From contig NZ_DS544873.1 of assembly GCF_000154725.1 (NCBI RefSeq), forward strand, positions 853,428 through 910,936: 57,509 nucleotides of DNA, read 5' to 3'. Origin of the DNA: Kordia algicida OT-1. Lineage in GTDB: Bacteria; Bacteroidota; Bacteroidia; Flavobacteriales; Flavobacteriaceae. The position numbers and the translations under genes were made by a program. The first letter of the stretch is position 1. Every line of letters starts with the position of its first letter. The notes beneath the pieces were generated by a model. The model did no database searches and was not told the origin of the DNA. It saw only the letters and a program-made list of their open reading frames with translations. Positions 54,501 through 57,509 of this stretch are shown one piece after another.

Positions 54501-56099
54501 GATGGAAAAGAATATCCACGCAGAGCAGGAATCAGTTCTTTCGGATTTGGAGGATCAAACGCGCATGTCGTGATTGAAGAATACATTCCTAAAAAAGAAG
54601 AAAAACCAGTAGAATTTAAAAAGCCATTCCTATTTGTGCTTTCTGCTAAAAATGAAGACAGACTCAAAGCGTATGCAAGCAATATGCTGCAATTTGTAGA
54701 AAACAATGAAATCAGTCTGCTCAACCTAACATACACAACACAAGTCGGTAGAGACGAAATGAAACAACGTCTTGGAATCGCTGTAAATACAGTTGATGAA
54801 CTCAAACAATTATTGACAGATTACATCAACGACAAAGACGTAGAAAATCTTTACACGGGGAAAGTCAACAAGAAAAATAAGGAAATAGTCATTCCAACAA
54901 GCGCAGAAGTTGATGCATTTATTTCAGCATATAACCATGAAGAACTCTTAAAAGCTTGGGTCGTTGGAGCTGAGGTAACTTGGAATAAAATTTACGGAAC
55001 TCAAAAGCCAAAAAGAGAAAACATTCCAACCTATCCTTTTGCCAGAGAAAGTTATTGGTTTGACTTTGATGAGTCAAATACAAGCGGACAAGCTACAGCA
55101 AAACTGATGCATCCGTTATTGCACACAAATACTTCGGTATTAAAGCAGCAAGCGTACAGTTCAGTTTTTAATAAAAATGAATTTTTCTTATCCGAAGATG
55201 AAAATTCTACAGAAAAAGTTCTATCAATTGGGGCATTCTTAGAAATGGCAAATACCGCAGTAACACATGCAACCACAAATTCCCTTGATTTTAAAGCAGT
55301 AGCATTTAGAAACCTTCAATGGTTTAGTGCTTTCAACATTGCAGATGAAAAATCAATCTCTTTAGCACTGCGAGAAGAAAACGAAAATACTGTCGGTTTT
55401 GAAGCATTCAGCAAGGAAGACGATCAAGAAAATGTACACTTTGAGGGAATGGCACGACTTGATGTGATGACAAAATCCAAACAAATTGATATTGAGGTGC
55501 TTCAAAAGCAATTGGAAGATACTACAGCAACAAGCGAAGATTTTTTCAACACATTCAGACAACAAGGATTAAATGGATATACATATCCAAAAATTCAGCA
55601 AATTCATACGGGACACAAACAAATGTTGCTCAAAGTTGTCTTATCGGATGATCTGAAAAAAGATGCTTCAAAATACACCATTCATCCAGCAATGATCGAA
55701 GTAGCCTTGCATGCATCTGGTTTTATGATTGAACCAGATTATTACACAGAAAGTGCTCCACAACCAATAAAGTTAGAGCAACTCACGGTATTAGCACCAT
55801 GCGAAGATGAAATGTCTATTTGGGTTCGTCATGCGAGAAACAGCAAACATAACGATGAAGAAATCGTATTAGATATTTATTTGCTAAACAGCAATGGTCA
55901 AATATGTATCTCGCTCAAATCATTGGTGTTTATGAATGAAGAATACAAACTGTACAACACACCAGAATCAATAGAATTTGAACAATATCTTGAATCCTTT
56001 TACAACATTACCTCCAATGGTTCCACAAAAAAATCATCGGATGATATTGCAGAAGAATTCAAAAAACTATTAGGGAAAGACTTCGATAAGCTTTCGTAA
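45531..56099 (+). CDS. AT-less (trans-AT) polyketide synthase with GNAT-like and PLP-lyase domains
   Basis: A 3522-residue megasynthase from ATG 45531 (a TTG nine bases earlier is possible). Domains: ACP1 about 1-85 (Ser43 in GIDSF); K/P-rich linker; DUF2156/GNAT-like about 160-475 (MDLEFYP, LSLGGTYG); PLP-dependent beta-eliminating-lyase domain about 545-945 resembling tryptophanase (NNAAGGAP; Asp735; PLP Lys778 in SLPKDFCVNKGG; carboxylate-binding Arg893 in NTGIRG); KS1 about 1015-1447 (Cys1183, His1318, His1358); DH about 1625-1915 (His1651, Asp1821, LGLGPSF); KR to about 2390 (LITGGAGGLG, Ser2295, Tyr2308); ACP2 (Ser2468); KS2 about 2575-3020 (Cys2751, His2886, His2933); C-terminal DH-like domain without catalytic His and with Glu3390 for Asp. 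No AT domain or GHSxG motif was found, so acyl units must be loaded in trans. The last module has no ACP and must continue on another protein. Product unknown; sulfur insertion is a hypothesis. Confidence 0.88.
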   Translation: MNQKEKLLETTESYLCSLISDVADLPITTNDASTPFLELGIDSFRVLQIIKKLEEDFGTLPKTLLFENFNISDLSNYFVETYASILTAKFSNTGNAKKIVVKKAKSPEVKKQTKTPQKPVRVQEEKKISAPQKVVEATPTKKIVKKQTLIRRPIIISEKELMTHKDLKDWYLSIFEEHKNESSTSRGTRNIAPLLFIGSERKGYLNYSKSGNIILVYAYTGPRSYLTTIAEEITQYCEDNGFEITILSDHAIESINDTAFYATPFGVISRVENMQKFSLSGSKMRRLRYQVSKFEKTGDCKTVEYTNGTDKKTDKEIVRLIDEWSAARTMVNPLIHIVREEILKGKLNKEHRLFLTYLDDKLQNAILISKLSDELNGYLMDLEFYPTDMPLGGLEYGIVKMMEALASEGSNMLSLGGTYGCKIEESQNADPELEKTLDFLRESKIFNDEGNLQFKNKFRPKHQTIFICRPQAISNADNVTDIIMMIADPSKADAEATTKSTYEQLTIKMSVSAEKDTKEEKTTENNLQNEPTTTVQVTTDETVMIEGNEYSQLLAAHGYNPLNIPNADVTHDLKTDSWAQLDSKAIDAQLNFLYSQIYKATDISKSLQTVFPFTNVALTTSGRDAEKVFFQSWDNKGIVLQNLLFPTAIYSEIQNGFTPREIPSNEVFDLNSEVRFKANLHWEQLVSLVEKEHESLAFVAIEISNNAAGGAPISIAHLTKVKELLKNYNIPLIMDGTRVLENAKFVIENEKEYAGKTIWEVAQKIYSFADAVWASLPKDFCVNKGGIVATNDENLFHKVQDAIEDEGVGLDIIDKKLIATSFENKQVIEKRITNRMECVQIIHKALKNQGIPVINPVGTHCVLIDVKQIPQFKNFKNPAISFTAWLYVNTGIRGSVHNAGMQSNSAINEVVRLAIHVGMETNEATEISQKLVQLFQQMENIPELETKGTPETFGTINAKYQLKQFHNPTNTIVAVNDVEVSEDVTEFASTASAESTNEATISASQQQPAKNTNYKHQDIAIVGMSGRYPKAKNLDKLWENLLAGKDCVEVIPEERLAQRKNTKFTKKYRGGFLEDVDKFDSMFFNIPPAVAEMFDPQERLLLETAWESIEDAGYYPEILTPENTPKNIGVFVGAVWTMYQMIGAEEKLVGHDTNPNSFLWSVANRISYCLNLSGPSMSVDTACSSSMTALYLACESIYNGECSGAIVGGVNLDLHQSKFDINSFGGALSPDGVCRTFGKGANGYVAGEGVGTIFIKPLAQAEKDGDNIHGIIKSVSVNHGGRTSGYMVPDPKAQANLVVTALEKADIDARSVGYIEAHGTGTELGDPIEISGLKRAFDKYDVANQTVAVGSVKTNIGHLEAAAGVVGIHKVLLQMKHKKLVPSLHSTELNEFIDFENSPFYVEQQVEEWKPKIIDGEEFPLRAGISSFGAGGANAHVIIESYERKETTVAEEGYQIFPLSAVKKDRLNAAAERLLNFLKDDGNKEISLVNIGHTLRVGKKSFEHRLIIIAETKEELIEKLTLFIEDKKDQNILTGVVEKVGNIAKLLNKNEKKAFIELIAESGDLHKVGQLWIEGIINDWQAIASDSDAKRVSLPTYPFADKRHWVERTDNEAVVGVSSINHPMIDANESTFERQLFKKTFHDQEFFIYDHLVSDIPTLPGVAYLDFARKAGELAAGRKVKAIKNIIWLNPITVNDSQPTDVWIELLPQAGQIVKFEVFSKNEAGDKQLHSQGKLTYVEAEEVEAATEFIDVKGIQERCAKVANGDQAYPEFHKLGLGLGPSFQVLQEVYKNDDEMLGIMKVPDVCENEFKDYLLHPSLLDGAGQTVMAAHLLSASEESSEGLFVPYSFGEVEIFHPLVENCYSYIQKVDEPNSNLSKANLTITDENGKVLVKIKDSVGIPLTDIHEKPADIPTTGEATEVDEFTDLYYTHIWEASSVTKNAKELDTSKSIVVFDTDEKLFNSYKKDTKTPVILVQQGKAFQKVSDNQFTINPENKEDFNQLFTSLQEQGIGLDKICYGWSKDTFKEDEKSLDNALKTGVYAFLYVCQAVMQLKSENNISIAYFYHGAENDAQPHNAAINGFAKSLHLEQSSISCKTIEILEVEDSSKIAELVIAELQEDTVEELAVRYEGEERFVRKLQNIANWRKNNTSNNKQGIKEKGVYLITGGAGGLGFIFAEYLAKECKARLVLTGRSKLSEEKSAKIAILEELGAEVLYVASDVSKLKDVKKVIAATKKKFGAINGILHSAGVLRDSNIRNKTIEEMQAVFAPKIYGAYYLDTLTKDTELDFFVTFSSMAAVGGNMGQSDYSYANHFMDTYVKRREALQEKGLRSGKSLSLNWSIWANGGMKLDAQMEAFFKNSLGIRPLKSEIGIGTFTRGLFAEETQVVVVEGMQERMEIAWGIREKEEEPQTATGNEASTNVATTDEASGEITGLVRQDLIQIVMDFLKLEEEDVAVDKILLDIGFDSIGLASYANALNEKYGLDVITPVLFFEYPSINEITKYLVKDHSGAVANTYNLAGGSAPAQATTTAQTTPVKETKAETPAFAGINKGWNVDTSQPQAVNNATGTGLSVDSRFIDCPIAIVGIGGVMPKSKNMQEYWENLKNEENMISVVPRDRWIWEDYDGDPITEKNKTNSKYGGFIDDADKFDPLFFGISPREAEMMDPQQRVFLETVWNTIEDSGYKVSDLSGTKTGLFVGVAVHDYSDLMNTLNVELDGYTASGNSHCILANRISFLLNLRGPSAPIDTACSSSLIAIHRAIESIHTGSSDMAIVGGVQLMMTPAAHISFGMAGMLSSDGKCKTFDKDANGYVRGEGSGAIFLKPLAQAEADNDQIYAVIKSTSENHGGKATMLTAPNPHAQAELLVEAYEKGNIDPASVGYIECHGTGTSLGDPIEIRALAKCFKELYGKHNKPIPETPHIGLSSVKTNIGHLETAAGISSFLKAVLAIKHKQIPACLHFNELNPHISFAGTPFYVVDETKPWERIKGADGKEYPRRAGISSFGFGGSNAHVVIEEYIPKKEEKPVEFKKPFLFVLSAKNEDRLKAYASNMLQFVENNEISLLNLTYTTQVGRDEMKQRLGIAVNTVDELKQLLTDYINDKDVENLYTGKVNKKNKEIVIPTSAEVDAFISAYNHEELLKAWVVGAEVTWNKIYGTQKPKRENIPTYPFARESYWFDFDESNTSGQATAKLMHPLLHTNTSVLKQQAYSSVFNKNEFFLSEDENSTEKVLSIGAFLEMANTAVTHATTNSLDFKAVAFRNLQWFSAFNIADEKSISLALREENENTVGFEAFSKEDDQENVHFEGMARLDVMTKSKQIDIEVLQKQLEDTTATSEDFFNTFRQQGLNGYTYPKIQQIHTGHKQMLLKVVLSDDLKKDASKYTIHPAMIEVALHASGFMIEPDYYTESAPQPIKLEQLTVLAPCEDEMSIWVRHARNSKHNDEEIVLDIYLLNSNGQICISLKSLVFMNEEYKLYNTPESIEFEQYLESFYNITSNGSTKKSSDDIAEEFKKLLGKDFDKLS

Positions 56100-56139
56100 G
56101 AATCACAAAAAAGATTAAAAAATCACAAAAGAGTATACA

Positions 56140-57509
56140 ATGATAAAATCATTTTTCTCCATAACCGTGTGTTTCTTACTATTTGCACACGTAAGTTTTA
56201 GTCAAACGCCAATACCTGAAAAGAAAAAGGATACGATTAAAAAACAACAAGGCGGAATCAATTTAGACATGTTGGATGGCGATATGTTCGATACAGGAAC
56301 AGAAGAAGTTACGGTTGTAGAGAACAATCTTGACGAAGTAGAAACCAAAAAATCATTCTGGAAAGAATACGTATTCAGTCCATCACGATTAGGCGCAAGT
56401 TATGAATTCACCTATAACTTTACAGATCCAACGGAAGTCATCAAAAACAGATTTGCCTTTCGGATAGAATACTCAAAATTTCTATTCAACAATCTATTTG
56501 TTCAATTAGATACAAAATCGTTCATTTTTATGGATGGCGACAGTCGAAGTAGAGAATTGACCTATTTCAACAATGATGATTTTGAACGCGCAAATGTAGG
56601 ATTTGGATCAATTACACGAAACGCATTCATACAGTACAGTTACAAACAAAGTAGCTTCAAAGTTGGTATACAAACCTTAGCTTGGGGAGAATCTGATTTT
56701 GCTGCGGTAACTGATGAAATCAATCCGTTTGACTTTCGAGATCCGTTAAACCTAAATATTGACGAATTGCGCGTTGGACAATTTATGGTTGGACTCAACT
56801 TTTACACATCCATCGGAAACTTTAGTAGTTTCTTTGTGCCAAACGCAAAATTCAACCTATTTCCTAAAGAAGGAACACGATTTTTTGAAGATCCTTTTGC
56901 AGGAACCGACATTGTAACACAAGAAGTTGATGATGGCAAAAACTCCATCGAATACGGATTTCGTTGGAAAAAAGCCTTCGAAAAAAGTGATGTAAGCTTA
57001 ATAGTAACGAGTTTAATAGATAACAATCTCGCACAAGAACAAGTAAATCCAAACCTAGTATTGCTCAGAGAAAAACGATTTACTACGGTTGGAATGAGTT
57101 TTAACTATGCAATCGGGAATCTATTAATTAGAGGAGAAAATGCCATAAAATTTCCACGAACGTTTAACACAGCTTCTTTAGAACTTATAGAACGCAATGC
57201 ATTTGATACTTCTTTAGGTTTTGAATACGGATTAAATAGTACAACAACCTTTACGCTCGAACTCGTAAACAATCACGTGATCGATTGGACAGAAGACATC
57301 GTTGGAGTTCCTAGAAACAACTTTACAGCATTCTTTGTCGTCGTAAAAGAACTGATGAAAAATAACTTGTCGCTGAATTACATTACCATGTACAACGGAC
57401 CAAATACGACATTTTTTAATTTGCTCTCAGGCGCGTACAAACTCAACGATAACATGACGCTTTCGCTAGATGCAATCATACCCATAACAAATGACGAGCA
57501 AAGTGCTTT
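56140..57509 (+). CDS. Outer-membrane beta-barrel protein (DUF1302-like), 3' end outside window
   Basis: An open frame from ATG 56140 reaches the window end without a stop (456 residues seen). It has a Sec signal peptide (LFAHVSFSQ), a K-rich and acidic stretch, then alternating beta-strand sequence from about residue 80. The segments QTLAWGESDF, ITRNAFIQYSYKQ and NPFDFRDPLNLNIDELRVGQ resemble DUF1302-type barrel proteins, which are often encoded beside RND/MMPL exporters. It is 40 bp after the synthase stop, so it is probably in the same operon and might take part in export or surface display of the product. The family call is from memory of the motif and is moderate. Confidence 0.65.
   Translation, partial: MIKSFFSITVCFLLFAHVSFSQTPIPEKKKDTIKKQQGGINLDMLDGDMFDTGTEEVTVVENNLDEVETKKSFWKEYVFSPSRLGASYEFTYNFTDPTEVIKNRFAFRIEYSKFLFNNLFVQLDTKSFIFMDGDSRSRELTYFNNDDFERANVGFGSITRNAFIQYSYKQSSFKVGIQTLAWGESDFAAVTDEINPFDFRDPLNLNIDELRVGQFMVGLNFYTSIGNFSSFFVPNAKFNLFPKEGTRFFEDPFAGTDIVTQEVDDGKNSIEYGFRWKKAFEKSDVSLIVTSLIDNNLAQEQVNPNLVLLREKRFTTVGMSFNYAIGNLLIRGENAIKFPRTFNTASLELIERNAFDTSLGFEYGLNSTTTFTLELVNNHVIDWTEDIVGVPRNNFTAFFVVVKELMKNNLSLNYITMYNGPNTTFFNLLSGAYKLNDNMTLSLDAIIPITNDEQSA

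Noticed and set aside
1-57509. tRNA, rRNA, insertion sequences, integrases, CRISPR arrays
   Set aside because: None was recognised on either strand; no transposase or integrase pattern and no att-like repeats were seen.

Overview
The window is low-GC DNA from a marine-type member of the Bacteroidota, most likely Flavobacteriaceae; the genus cannot be fixed from sequence alone. Evidence: SusC/SusD pairs, lipoproteins with typical flavobacterial signal peptides, type IX secretion (T9SS) C-terminal sorting domains, a HisKA_2/LytTR two-component pair, and promoters of the Bacteroidota form TTG-N19-TAnnTTTG, two of which are matched exactly. Almost every gene is on the + strand; the only clear exception is a LacI-family regulator at 40821-41843.

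Region 1 (1-17143) is the downstream part of a polysaccharide-utilisation locus (PUL): the end of a SusD, a double-LamG surface lipoprotein, a terminator, then a tightly packed run of two GH144-like lipoproteins, an esterase-like protein, GH3, GH2, a second alpha/beta hydrolase, an S1 sulfatase, GH43, an endonuclease/exonuclease/phosphatase-fold protein and a sugar:H+ symporter. GH144+GH3 suggests a beta-glucan (beta-1,2 if GH144 specificity holds), while sulfatase, GH2 and GH43 suggest a more decorated substrate; the exact glycan is unknown.

Region 2 (17493-27051) holds a TPR-containing histidine kinase, a LytTR response regulator and two large T9SS cargo proteins (a YDG-repeat protein and a leucine-rich-repeat protein). 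Both cargo genes carry the same 31-bp direct-repeat element with 21-bp spacing, at nearly the same distance from a -7-like box, which looks like the target of the LytTR regulator.

Region 3 (27198-44258) is an alginate PUL with a complete route to central metabolism: PL7 lyases, KdgF, SusC/SusD, a PKD surface lipoprotein, a FadR-type GntR regulator, a hexuronate-type MFS transporter, a DEH-reductase-like SDR, KdgK, KDPG aldolase and two LacI-type proteins (one truncated). Palindromic operators sit directly on two promoters and before the GntR gene; twin LacI operators lie between lacI and kdgK. Two leaders (SusC and MFS transporter) share an unexplained conserved element. The SusC and the tandem-PL7 genes are broken by single-base indels in homopolymers, in SusC a cluster of them, which looks more like sequence error than decay.

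Region 4 (44259-57509) is the start of a biosynthetic locus: a NusG-paralogue antiterminator, a structured intergenic segment, a 3522-residue AT-less polyketide synthase and an outer-membrane beta-barrel protein cut by the window end. The synthase has the order ACP - DUF2156/GNAT-like - tryptophanase-like PLP lyase - KS - DH - KR - ACP - KS - degenerate DH. The N-terminal ACP-DUF-PLP lyase block recalls the DUF-SH (cysteine lyase) didomain of leinamycin-type synthases and is the most exciting feature of the window: a possible sulfur-inserting trans-AT polyketide synthase in a flavobacterium.
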